Position numbers and translations under genes: made by a program
Shown here: piece by piece, positions 8,756 to 16,890 of the stretch
Layout: each line of letters starts with the position of its first letter
How positions within the stretch are numbered: position 1 is the stretch's first letter
Notes under the pieces: model-generated
Database searches by the model: none
What the model was told of the DNA's origin: nothing
Seen by the model: the letters and a program-made list of their open reading frames with translations, nothing else
From: Streptomyces venezuelae
Lineage (GTDB): Bacteria; Actinomycetota; Actinomycetes; Streptomycetales; Streptomycetaceae
Reading direction: 5' to 3'
NCBI RefSeq assembly: GCF_008642355.1
Contig: NZ_CP029193.1
Location: forward strand, 3,124,001 to 3,188,000
DNA length: 64,000 nucleotides

Positions 8756-8778
8756 GACCCGGGTCTGACGTCAGACCC
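8756..8778. promoter_or_regulatory. Perfect 18-bp palindrome upstream of hup
   Basis: GGGTCTGACGTCAGACCC at 8761-8778 is perfectly self-complementary and overlaps a second palindrome, GACCCGGGTC, at 8756-8765. The GGGTC half can therefore pair with either flank. It lies about 110 bases upstream of the hup start in the 298-bp gap between hup and the malic enzyme gene. It could be a protein-binding site or a leader structure; which regulator would bind is unknown. Nothing else was recognised in this gap. Confidence 0.45.
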
Positions 8779-8951
8779 TCGCGCCCGATTACGCATCCTG
8801 CCCCCACCTGCGGCGGGAAAGCCAATCCGGTGCCCGTGGGGGTCACACGAAAAGCGTCCGCCGCCCCTGAAATGCCGGAGGCCGGAGGGCTTGCTGCCAA
8901 GCCACCCTAGAGGGGGCCCGAGGGGCCCGGGTCCCGCGACGCGCCGTGTCC

Positions 8952-10382
8952 CTAGGCCGTGGCGCCTGTCACAGCGGCCCCGGCGGCCTTCGCGGCGCTC
9001 CGCACGGCGTCGGCCACGGCGGGGGCGACCTTGTCGTTGAAGACGCTGGGGATGATGTAGTTCCGGTTCAGCTCGTCCTCGGCGACGACGTCCGCGAGGG
9101 CACCCGCGGCGGCCAGCATCATCTCCGTGTTGACGGTGCGCGACTGGGCGTCCAGGAGCCCGCGGAAGACACCCGGGAAGACCAGGACGTTGTTGATCTG
9201 GTTCGGGAAGTCCGAGCGTCCGGTGGCGACAACTGCGGCCGTCTGGCGGGCGATTGCCGGGTCGACCTCGGGGTCGGGGTTCGCGAGCGCGAACACGATG
9301 GCGCCTTCGGCCATGGCGGCGACGTCGTCGCCGTTCAGCACGTTCGGGGCCGACACGCCGATGAACACGTCGGCGCCGACGACGGCCTCCTTGAGGGTGC
9401 CGGTGAGGCCCTCGGGGTTGGTGTTCTCGGCGATCCAGCGCAGCGGCGAGTCGGCGTCGTGGGACACCAGGTCCTCGCGGTCGGCGTGCACGACGCCGTG
9501 GATGTCGGCCACGACGGCGTTCTTGACGCCGGCGGCGAGCAGCAGCTTGAGGATGGCCGTGCCGGCCGCACCCGCGCCCGACATGACGACGCGCACGTCG
9601 CCGATGCCCTTGTTCACCACGCGCAGGGCGTTGGTGAGGGCGGCGAGGACGACGATGGCGGTGCCGTGCTGGTCGTCGTGGAAGACGGGGATGTCCAGGG
9701 CCTCGCGGAGGCGTGCCTCGATCTCGAAGCAGCGGGGCGCGGAGATGTCCTCCAGGTTGATGCCCGCGAAGCCGGGGGCGATGGCCTTGACGATCTCGAC
9801 GATGGCGTCGGTGTCCTGGGTGTCCAGGCAGATCGGCCAGGCGTCGATGCCGGCGAAGCGCTTGAAGAGGGCCGCCTTGCCCTCCATGACCGGCAGCGCG
9901 GCCTTCGGGCCGATGTTGCCGAGGCCGAGGACGGCCGAACCGTCCGTTACGACCGCAACGGAGTTGCGCTTGATGGTGAGGCGGCGCGCGTCCTCGGGGT
10001 TCTCGGCGATCGCCATGCAGACGCGGGCGACACCGGGCGTGTAGACCATGGACAGGTCGTCACGGTTGCGGATGGGGTGCTTCGACGCCATCTCGATCTT
10101 GCCGCCGAGGTGCATCAGGAACGTACGGTCGGAGACCTTGCCGAGGGTGACGCCCTCGATCGTGCGCAGCTGCTCGACGATCTCGTCGGCGTGCGTGGTG
10201 GAGGACGCCGCGATCGTCACGTCGATCCGCAGCATCTCGTGGCCGGAGGCCGTGACGTCGAGGCCGGTGACCGAGCCCCCGGAAGACTCGACGGCCGTGG
10301 TGAGCTGGGAGACCGCCGTTCCGCTCGCGGGCACCTCCAGCCGGACCGTCATCGAGTAGGAGACGCTGGGCGCCGTTGCCAT
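8952..10382 (-). CDS. NAD(P)-dependent malic enzyme with N-terminal ACT-like domain
   Basis: Oxidative decarboxylation of malate to pyruvate and CO2, a cytosolic C4-to-C3 anaplerotic enzyme. It has 476 residues: an ACT-like regulatory domain (about 1-85, SMTVRLEVPA...), then the malic N-terminal domain with the substrate loop SMVYTPGVARVC, catalytic FHDDQHGTA, and a Rossmann NAD-binding domain (VVMSGAGAAGTAIL). It is the short bacterial form without a phosphotransacetylase domain. The S. coelicolor counterpart next to hup has been described as NAD-dependent; cofactor choice cannot be proven here. It is transcribed alone on the minus strand. Confidence 0.93.
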   Translation of the reverse strand: MATAPSVSYSMTVRLEVPASGTAVSQLTTAVESSGGSVTGLDVTASGHEMLRIDVTIAASSTTHADEIVEQLRTIEGVTLGKVSDRTFLMHLGGKIEMASKHPIRNRDDLSMVYTPGVARVCMAIAENPEDARRLTIKRNSVAVVTDGSAVLGLGNIGPKAALPVMEGKAALFKRFAGIDAWPICLDTQDTDAIVEIVKAIAPGFAGINLEDISAPRCFEIEARLREALDIPVFHDDQHGTAIVVLAALTNALRVVNKGIGDVRVVMSGAGAAGTAILKLLLAAGVKNAVVADIHGVVHADREDLVSHDADSPLRWIAENTNPEGLTGTLKEAVVGADVFIGVSAPNVLNGDDVAAMAEGAIVFALANPDPEVDPAIARQTAAVVATGRSDFPNQINNVLVFPGVFRGLLDAQSRTVNTEMMLAAAGALADVVAEDELNRNYIIPSVFNDKVAPAVADAVRSAAKAAGAAVTGATA

Positions 10383-10814
10383 GGCCGACTTCCTCTGCTT
10401 TCACCTTGTAGCTCTTGCCGTCCGATGGTCGCACCTACCGCCGAGTACGTGGTAGCCGCCCCGGATTGCGAACGTTTTGTTCACCGGCCAGTGCGCTGCG
10501 TTTTTGGAAACTGGTTTCCACCATACGAGAAGTTGGCTCGTCGCGGAAGAGGGGCCCCGCACACGGGAAGCCGGTCCCGAACACGGAAAGAGGCCCACGT
10601 CACGTGGTGACGTGGGCCTCTCCCGTACGTTCATGACACCGACCCGCCATGCTCGCCTCGCGGCAAGTGGTCGCTCGTAGCGACGATGGTTGGGCCCGGG
10701 GGCTTGGATCGAGCCGGTGCCACATCCAAGGTAACAAACGAACCCCGTAAGGCAATTCCCGTCCCGGAAACCCGCTCGGAAACCCGCGCGGAGACCACTC
10801 GGAACCCGTGCGGC
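10383..10814. other. 432-bp intergenic region between malic enzyme and helD
   Basis: No convincing gene. It holds the promoter region of the malic enzyme gene on its left, a strong terminator at 10589-10621, and a second short dyad (CTTGGAT...ATCCAAG, 14-base loop) at about 10703-10730. Reading frames here are short and lack codon bias. Confidence 0.6.
10589..10621. terminator. Strong hairpin downstream of helD
   Basis: Perfect 15-bp inverted repeat (arms 10589-10603 and 10607-10621, loop GTG). It lies about 195 bases downstream of the helD stop and 205 bases upstream of the malic enzyme start; both genes run on the minus strand, so it separates the two transcripts. Confidence 0.7.
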
Positions 10815-13163
10815 TCAGTCCCTGAGCAGGTCCGGCACGCCGTCCTCGTCCGGCTCGTCCCGCTCCCCCGAAAGGACCGTGAGCTGCTGCGTCGCACGGG
10901 TCAGCGCCACGTACAGGACGCGCAGGCCCGCCGGTGACTCGTCCGCGATCTCGGCGGGCGACACGACGAGCGTCGCGTCGTACTCCAGGCCCTTGGCCTC
11001 CAGGCTGCCGAGCGCCACGACCCGGTCGCCCAGGCCCGCGAGCCAGCGCGCCGCCTGCTCGCGCCGGTTCATCGCCACGACGACGCCGACCGTCCCGTCG
11101 ACGCGCTCCAGGAGCCGCGCCGCCTCCTCGCGCACGGAGGCGGCGAGGTCCTTGTCCCGTACGACGGCGAAGCGGGGCTCCACGCCGGTCGAGCGGACCG
11201 CCGACGGGGACTCGGCACCCGGCATCGCCAGGGCCAGGACCTTCGCGGCGAGCTGCGCGATCTCGGCGGGGTTGCGGTAGTTGACGGTGAGCTCGAAACG
11301 GCGGCGCGGGCGGGTCCCCAGGGCCTCGTCACGGGCCTCGGCCGCCTCGTCCGGGTCCGACCACGAGGACTGGGCCGGGTCGCCCACGACGGTCCACGTG
11401 GCGTGCCGGCCGCGGCGGCCGACCATCCGCCACTGCATGGGGGTGAGGTCCTGCGCCTCGTCGACGATGACGTGCGCGTACTCGGTGCGTTCCGCGGCGA
11501 GCCGCTCGGCGCGCTCGCGCTGGGACTCCTCGCGCTGCGGCATCAGCTCCTCGAGCCCGGTGAGCAGATCGAGCGGGTCGAGCTCGCGCTTCTTCTTGGG
11601 GCGGTGCGGGGTGCCGAGGATCGCCTGGAGCTCGTCGAGGAGCGCCACGTCGTGCACGGACAGCGCGTCGCGCCGCAGCGAACGGGCGACCTTGCGGACC
11701 TCGCCCGGGTTGAGGATCCGCCGCGCCCACCGCCCGAGCCGCTTCTCGTCGCTCATCGCGGTGAGCACCCCGCGCGGGGTGAGCTCCGGCCACCACGCGT
11801 CCAGGAACCGGATGAAGTCGTCCTCGGACGTGATGTCGTCGTCGAAGGACGAGCGCAGCTCGGCGGCGAGCTCCGGGTCGGTGTGGCGTCCCGCCGCGCC
11901 GGACTGCGCCCACAGGGCGTCCAGGAGGAGCTTGCGGGCGCGGGGGCGCAGGAGGTTGACGGGAGCGGTGCCGCTCAGGGCGGTGCGGCGGATGCGGTCG
12001 AGGTGGTCGGCGTCCAGTTCCAGGCGCCGCCCGAACGCGACCACGCGGAGGCGGGTGGGGGTGGCGGCGGGCCGCGGGTCGGCGGGTTCCTCGTCGCCGA
12101 AGGACAGCTGGCCGTCCTGCGGGGCGGCGGCCGGAACGTGGGCGGTCGTGCCCTCCAGCGCCCCCCTCGCCGCCTTCCTCAGGACCCTCAGCATCCGCGA
12201 CGAGCCCTTGGCCCGTGCCACGGCAGGGCTGTCGTACTCGGTGGCCTCCACCCCGTCGACCAGCGAGCCGACGGCGCGGATCGCGACCTGCCCCTCCTCG
12301 CCGAGGGAGGGCAGCACGCCCTCGGTGTAGGCGACCAGGAGCGGGGTCGGGGAGACGATGAGGATGCCGCCCGCGTACCGGCGGCGGTCCTGGTAGAGCA
12401 GGTACGCGGCCCGGTGCAGGGCCACCGCGGTCTTGCCGGTGCCGGGGCCGCCCTCCACGTATGTCACCGAGGCGGCGGGCGCGCGGATGACCATGTCCTG
12501 TTCGGCCTGGATGGACGCCACGATGTCCCGCATGGAGTGGCTGCGGGCCTGGCCGAGGGCGGCCATCAGGGCGCCGTCGCCGATGACGGGGAGCACCTCG
12601 CCGTCCAGGCGTGCGGTGATCTCCGGGCGCATCAGGTCGTCCTCGACGCCGAGGACCTTGCGGCCCTTGGAGCGGATGACGCGGCGGCGCACGACGCGGC
12701 CCGGGTCGACCGGGGTCGAGCGGTAGAACGGCGCGGCGGCCGGCGCGCGCCAGTCGATGACCAGCGGGGAGTAGTCCGCGTCGAGGACGCCGATGCGGCC
12801 GATGTGCAGCGTCTCCGCGATCTCCGCGTGCTTGCCGCTCTCGTCCTCGCGGACCGCGCCCTCCGCGGGCTCGACCGCCGTGTACGCGCCGTCGGGCCCC
12901 TTCTTGCCGTCCTTGCCCCGGAGCAGGTCGATGCGCCCGAAGAGGAAGTCCTCGAACTCGTTGTTGAGCCGGTTCAGATGGACGCCGGCGCGGAAGACCT
13001 GCGCGTCGCGTTCGGCGAGCGCGCCGGGCGTACCGACCTGGGAGCGCTTGGCCGCGTCGTTCATCAGGAACTCCGCCTCGTGGATCTTCTCCTCGAGACG
13101 TCGGTAGACCTGGTCGAGATGTTCCTGTTCGACGCTGATCTCGCGGTCGCGTACGTCGGCCAC
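10815..13163 (-). CDS. HelD-family superfamily I helicase/ATPase (RNA polymerase-associated)
   Basis: UvrD-like ATPase of 782 residues. The N-terminus is a long helical arm (residues about 8-45, EQEHLDQVYRRLEEKIHEAEFLMNDAA). It is followed by the HelD hallmark region HIGRIGVLDADYSPLVIDWRAP...PFYRSTP (about 120-150), then Walker A GGPGTGKT (about 238-245), motif II VIVDEAQDL, and motif III VGDPAQSSW. HelD proteins insert into RNA polymerase and recycle stalled complexes; some (HelR) give rifamycin tolerance. Whether this copy does so cannot be read from sequence; I did not see a rifamycin-associated element upstream. The start is GTG 13163 with AAAGGGG just upstream. It lies next to a sigma/anti-sigma pair. 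Confidence 0.88.
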   Translation of the reverse strand: MADVRDREISVEQEHLDQVYRRLEEKIHEAEFLMNDAAKRSQVGTPGALAERDAQVFRAGVHLNRLNNEFEDFLFGRIDLLRGKDGKKGPDGAYTAVEPAEGAVREDESGKHAEIAETLHIGRIGVLDADYSPLVIDWRAPAAAPFYRSTPVDPGRVVRRRVIRSKGRKVLGVEDDLMRPEITARLDGEVLPVIGDGALMAALGQARSHSMRDIVASIQAEQDMVIRAPAASVTYVEGGPGTGKTAVALHRAAYLLYQDRRRYAGGILIVSPTPLLVAYTEGVLPSLGEEGQVAIRAVGSLVDGVEATEYDSPAVARAKGSSRMLRVLRKAARGALEGTTAHVPAAAPQDGQLSFGDEEPADPRPAATPTRLRVVAFGRRLELDADHLDRIRRTALSGTAPVNLLRPRARKLLLDALWAQSGAAGRHTDPELAAELRSSFDDDITSEDDFIRFLDAWWPELTPRGVLTAMSDEKRLGRWARRILNPGEVRKVARSLRRDALSVHDVALLDELQAILGTPHRPKKKRELDPLDLLTGLEELMPQREESQRERAERLAAERTEYAHVIVDEAQDLTPMQWRMVGRRGRHATWTVVGDPAQSSWSDPDEAAEARDEALGTRPRRRFELTVNYRNPAEIAQLAAKVLALAMPGAESPSAVRSTGVEPRFAVVRDKDLAASVREEAARLLERVDGTVGVVVAMNRREQAARWLAGLGDRVVALGSLEAKGLEYDATLVVSPAEIADESPAGLRVLYVALTRATQQLTVLSGERDEPDEDGVPDLLRD

Positions 13164-13262
13164 CGGGGCCCCTTTCACACCGTGCTGCTGCCCGTACCGA
13201 GCAGCCGTCCACCTTAGGCGAAAGGGGCCCATCCTGTGCACTTGTCGTGCGCGAGCGGTGTC

Positions 13263-14069
13263 CTATGCGTCGACCTTGACCAGCCGGTCGCCGTCGAACG
13301 TGGTCACCTCGAAGTGGTCGATGTCGTTGCGGTCCATGGCGGCGCCCCCGTGGACGTAGAGCGGACCGCGTGCCCATTTGTTCGGGCTGTCCTTGATGCC
13401 GTATCCCCACTCGGGCACCGACCAGCTGCTGACCGTCTCCTTCTCGCCGTCCTTGCCGACCGCGATCAGTGAGCACTTCAGGGGCCCCTTGACGTTCTTC
13501 AGCTCCAGGACGGTGTGGGTGCCCCAGGCCTTCTTCTCGGTGCCGACGGTGGCGCTGACCTTGGTCGTCGGGTCCGTGGCCCGGACCTTCTCGTCCATGT
13601 GGTGGAAGAAGGCGTCCTCGGCGGGACTGGTGGGGTGCGGTTCGGCGGCGATGTCCTCGGTGCCGTCCGTCCCTCCGTCGTCCCCGGTCACCGCGAGCAC
13701 GACGAGCGGGCCGCCGACGATCAGCGCGACCGCCGCCGCGACCAGGAACATGCCGCGCCTGCGCCCGCGCTGCCGTGTCACGGACACCTCACCGACGAGC
13801 CGTTCGGCAAGGCGGGGGCTCGGCCGGGCGGCGAGCTGCTCGCCGATCGCGGGCACGCCGCGCGGGCCCGGGAAGTCCGCGAGGGCGGCCAGCATCGGCT
13901 CCATGCCGGAGAGCTCGTCCAGCTGCTGCCTGCAGAACCCGCACCCGGCGAGGTGCGCCTCGAACCGCGTCGCCTCCGCGTCGTCCAGGATCCCCAGGGC
14001 GTAGGCACCCACGGTCTCGTGGACGTCGTCGTCCTGCCGCGCGCCGTGGTGGCTGTGGAACTCGGTCAT
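13263..14069 (-). CDS. Zinc-finger anti-sigma factor with one transmembrane segment
   Basis: Membrane anti-sigma factor of 268 residues that should hold the sigma factor encoded just upstream. The N-terminal ZAS domain has the H-x3-C-x2-C signature (H39, C43, C46 in AHLAGCGFCRQQL). A single membrane helix lies at about 110-132 (FLVAAAVALIVGGPLVVLAV), and the extracytoplasmic C-terminal domain (about 133-268, acidic at first, then beta-rich) is the likely sensor. The start ATG 14069 overlaps the sigma stop in ATGA, so the two are translationally coupled. From neighbourhood memory it corresponds to the partner of S. coelicolor SigU. Confidence 0.9.
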   Translation of the reverse strand: MTEFHSHHGARQDDDVHETVGAYALGILDDAEATRFEAHLAGCGFCRQQLDELSGMEPMLAALADFPGPRGVPAIGEQLAARPSPRLAERLVGEVSVTRQRGRRRGMFLVAAAVALIVGGPLVVLAVTGDDGGTDGTEDIAAEPHPTSPAEDAFFHHMDEKVRATDPTTKVSATVGTEKKAWGTHTVLELKNVKGPLKCSLIAVGKDGEKETVSSWSVPEWGYGIKDSPNKWARGPLYVHGGAAMDRNDIDHFEVTTFDGDRLVKVDA

Positions 14070-14641
14070 GCCGTCACCCCCCGCTCCTCGAGCGCCAGCT
14101 TCATCGAGCGAAGCGCGTAGAAGACCCGTGAGCGGACCGTCCCGCTGGGTATGCCCAGCGTCTCGGCCGCCTCGTTGACCGTACGCCCTTTGAAGTAGGT
14201 CTCGACAAGTACCTCCCGGTGTGCGGGAGTCAGGTCCTCCAGTGCGTCCGAAAGCGTCATCAGCCACAGTGCCCTGTCGATCTCGTCCTCCGCGGGGATG
14301 ACCTCCAGCGGCGACGGATCGACCTCCTGCGGCCGGGCCTGCCGGCTGCGGTGGCCGTCGATGACGATGCGCCGGGCGACCGTCACCAGCCAGGGGCGGA
14401 CCGAACCGGTGGCACTGTTGAGCCGACCGGCGTTCTTCCAGGCACGGATGAGCGTCTCCTGCACGACGTCCTCGGCACGCTGCCGGTCCCCCGCCACCAG
14501 CCGGAGCACGTAGGCGAGGAGTGGCCCCGCGTGCTCCTGGTAGAGGGCGCGCATCAACTCCTCGTCCGGGCCCGGGGGCCGGCCGAGACGATGGCGGTGC
14601 GGCTGCGGGCGCTCATCGGCCACGGCGGAATCCTTGCGCAC
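14066..14641 (-). CDS. sigU: ECF RNA polymerase sigma factor (SigU-like)
   Basis: Extracytoplasmic-function sigma factor of 191 residues. Region 2 (about 28-95: LMRALYQEHAGPLLAYVLRL...AEDVVQETLIRAWKN) binds core polymerase and the -10 element; region 4 (about 130-185: LTPAHREVLVETYFKGRTVNEAAETLGIPSGTVRSRVFYALRSM) is the -35 helix-turn-helix. The start is ATG 14641. It is coupled to the anti-sigma gene by an ATGA overlap, so synthesis is stoichiometric. The symbol is inferred from synteny with S. coelicolor, not tested. Confidence 0.9.
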   Translation of the reverse strand: MRKDSAVADERPQPHRHRLGRPPGPDEELMRALYQEHAGPLLAYVLRLVAGDRQRAEDVVQETLIRAWKNAGRLNSATGSVRPWLVTVARRIVIDGHRSRQARPQEVDPSPLEVIPAEDEIDRALWLMTLSDALEDLTPAHREVLVETYFKGRTVNEAAETLGIPSGTVRSRVFYALRSMKLALEERGVTA

Positions 14642-14765
14642 GCGTACCTCCGGTGTCCGCGCTTTCGGCGGGTCGGGCGGGTCTCACGACGGAGGTACGT
14701 AGGTGAGGGGCGCGGTGTTCAACGGGGGCGCGACCGGGCGGCCGACGGTACCGCGACGCCTGCTC

Positions 14766-15359
14766 TCAGGGGCGGGCGAGTGCCGCCCTCCGGCGGTGTC
14801 TGGCCACTCGTTCCCGGTTGCCGCACACCTCGCTGGAGCACCAGCGGCGCCGACGCCCGCGGGACGTGTCGAGGTACACGATGGGGCAGTTGTCGCCCTC
14901 GCACTGACGGAGCAGCGCGCGGGCCACCGGGTCCGTGAGCAGGTCGACGGCGTCCCGGGCGACCGCGGCGACGAGCGCCGCGCAGCCGGGTTCACCGCGC
15001 AGGACGCGGACGAGCGTGCCGTCGGCGGCGCGTACCGCGCACGGGGCCGGGGGCGGCGCGGCGGCCAGCGCGTTGACGCGGTCGAGTGCGGCGGCGGTGG
15101 CGAGGGGCCGCCCCTCGATCTCCCCGCGCACCACCTGCCCGATGTGGGTGCGCAGTTCGTGGAAGGCGGCGAGCCACTGTGGCCCGGCGCCGTGCAGTAA
15201 CGCTTCCGCGGGTACGAGGCCCGCACCGGTGAGCCAGGCACGCAGCCGTGCCACGGAGTCGAGCCGTTCCACGGGGTGGTTCGTCGCCACGAGGTCCAGA
15301 CAGCTCCGCCCGGAGTCGAATCGCAGCTCGTACGGAGCCGGGGCCGTGCCCAACGCCAT
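14766..15359 (-). CDS. CGNR zinc-finger protein (ABATE domain), with a TTA codon
   Basis: Putative stress-type transcriptional regulator of 197 residues. The N-terminal ABATE domain starts ELRFDSGRSCLDLVATNHPVERL, and the C-terminal zinc finger has CEGDNCPIVYLDTSRGRRRRWCSSEVCGNRERVARH, with the CGNR tetrad and four cysteines. Codon 54 (15198-15200) is TTA, rare in Streptomyces and read by the bldA tRNA, so expression may be tied to development. The gene is divergent from nothing and has no evident operon partner. The target is unknown. Confidence 0.9.
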   Translation of the reverse strand: MALGTAPAPYELRFDSGRSCLDLVATNHPVERLDSVARLRAWLTGAGLVPAEALLHGAGPQWLAAFHELRTHIGQVVRGEIEGRPLATAAALDRVNALAAAPPPAPCAVRAADGTLVRVLRGEPGCAALVAAVARDAVDLLTDPVARALLRQCEGDNCPIVYLDTSRGRRRRWCSSEVCGNRERVARHRRRAALARP

Positions 15360-15498
15360 GCGTGTGTCACCGCCTTGGGGGATACCGGTGAGTGATGCCG
15401 TCGCGTACCCCTACAGTGCACTCCCCGAGGCGGGTCCGGAACCCGGCGTACCAGGTTCCCCCGAGAACGCGGCCCTCCGCTGTGGCGCCGCGGAGGCC

Positions 15499-16758
15499 TC
15501 ATCCCGCGTACTTGGACCCCGACGACGGGTCGAGGGCGAGCCGGTAGCCGCGCTTCACGACGGTCTGGATCAGCTTCGGCGTGCCGAGGGCCGTCCGCAG
15601 ACGGGCCATCGCGGACTCCACCGCGTGCTCGTCGCGCCCCGCGCCCGGCAGCGCGCGCAGCAGTTCCGCGCGGGCGACGACCCAGCCGGGCCGTCGGGCG
15701 AGGGCGGCGAGCAGAGCCATGCCGGCGGGCGGCACCGCGCGCAGCTCGTCGTCGACGAGGACGGCATGCCCGCGGATCTCGACCCGGTGCCCGGCCACGG
15801 TCAACACCCTCGCTCGGGCGGGCAGTTCGCGGCAGAGCACCTGGACGAGCGGTCCGAGCCGGAACCGCTCCGGCTGCACCGTGTCGATGCCGAGGGACTG
15901 CAACGGCAGCGCGGTGACAGGCCCCACGCAGGCGGACAGCACGTCGTGGCGCAGGGCGGCGAGCAGCTCGTCGGTCATGCCCCGCTCCTCCGCGCGGGCG
16001 AGCAGGGACGCGGCGGCGGGCGCGCTGGTGAACGTCAGCGCGTCGACGCCGCGCCCGACGGCCGCGTCGAGCAGCCGGTCGACGGGTGTGATGTCCTCCG
16101 GGGGCAGCCACCGGTAGACGGGCACCATGACGACTTCCGCGCCGCCCGCCCGGAGCGCCTCGACGAATCCGGGCAGCGGCTCGCCGTGCAGCTGCAGTGC
16201 GACGCGTCGCCCCTCGACTCCCTCTCCCAGCAGCCGGTCGAGGACCTCCGCCATGGATTCGGAGGACGGCGACCACTCCTCGGTGAGTCCGGCGGCCCGT
16301 ACGGCCCCCTTGACCTTCGGACCGCGGGCGAGCAGCTCGACCCCGCGCAGACAGCGCAGCAGCGCCTCCCCGTACCCCCATCCGTCGGCGGCCTCGATCC
16401 ACCCGCGGAACCCGATGGCGGTGGTGGCGACCACGACGTCAGGGGCCTGCTCGATCAACTGCTTGGTGGCGTCCAGCAGTTCACTGTCGTCGGCGAGCGG
16501 CACGATGCGCAGGGCGGGCGCGTGCAGGACGCTCGCGCCGCGCCGTTCGAGGAGCGTGCCGAGCTCGTCTGCGCGGCGGGCGGCGGTGACGCCGACGGTG
16601 AACCCGGCGAGGGGGCCGGGGCCGGAGGGACCGGTCCTGGAACCGGAGGGACCGGTCCGGGGACCGGGGGGTTCGTTCCCGGGTGTCGAGGGTTCGTTCC
16701 TGGGTGCGGAGGGTTCGTTACCGGGTGTCGAGGGTTCGTTCCTGGGTGTGGCGTGCAT
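15499..16758 (-). CDS. Uroporphyrinogen-III synthase fused to a winged-helix DNA-binding domain
   Basis: Protein of 419 residues. The core (about 52-320) is a HemD-type fold (TVGVTAARRADELGTLLERRGASVLHAPALRIVPL), which in the family cyclises hydroxymethylbilane. The C-terminal about 95 residues form an OmpR/PhoB-like winged helix (LLAALARRPGWVVARAELLRALPG...DEHAVESAMARLRTALG...IQTVVKRGYRLAL). The N-terminus is an unusual low-complexity run of six 7-residue repeats ([T/A]P[G/R]NEPS, residues 4-45). NarK lies downstream on the same strand; similar HemD-regulator fusions are found near nitrate/nitrite genes, suggesting a regulatory rather than a haem role. The start is uncertain because no clear ribosome site precedes ATG 16758. 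Confidence 0.85.
   Translation of the reverse strand: MHATPRNEPSTPGNEPSAPRNEPSTPGNEPPGPRTGPSGSRTGPSGPGPLAGFTVGVTAARRADELGTLLERRGASVLHAPALRIVPLADDSELLDATKQLIEQAPDVVVATTAIGFRGWIEAADGWGYGEALLRCLRGVELLARGPKVKGAVRAAGLTEEWSPSSESMAEVLDRLLGEGVEGRRVALQLHGEPLPGFVEALRAGGAEVVMVPVYRWLPPEDITPVDRLLDAAVGRGVDALTFTSAPAAASLLARAEERGMTDELLAALRHDVLSACVGPVTALPLQSLGIDTVQPERFRLGPLVQVLCRELPARARVLTVAGHRVEIRGHAVLVDDELRAVPPAGMALLAALARRPGWVVARAELLRALPGAGRDEHAVESAMARLRTALGTPKLIQTVVKRGYRLALDPSSGSKYAG
16612..16752. repeat. 21-bp tandem repeat encoding the N-terminus of the HemD-like protein
   Basis: About six degenerate copies of a 21-bp unit (7 codons, consensus TPxNEPS) run through the start of the HemD/winged-helix gene. 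The unit keeps frame, so copy-number changes would lengthen or shorten the tail without breaking the gene. Confidence 0.7.
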
Positions 16759-16890
16759 AGGCTGCTCTCGTCCTCATGGGCGGACGACCGAGCCTGTCAA
16801 CGGCGCGTGACACCCTCGGTTCCCCCCGATGTCCGTCGTGTTACGTGTTGCGCGCCGCGCCGGCCCACGCATCGGCCGCACCCGGCAACG

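Noticed and set aside
13263..14267. Anti-sigma gene starting at 14267
   Set aside because: The extra N-terminus lies inside the sigma gene and has no similarity; the coupled ATG at 14069 begins the ZAS domain.
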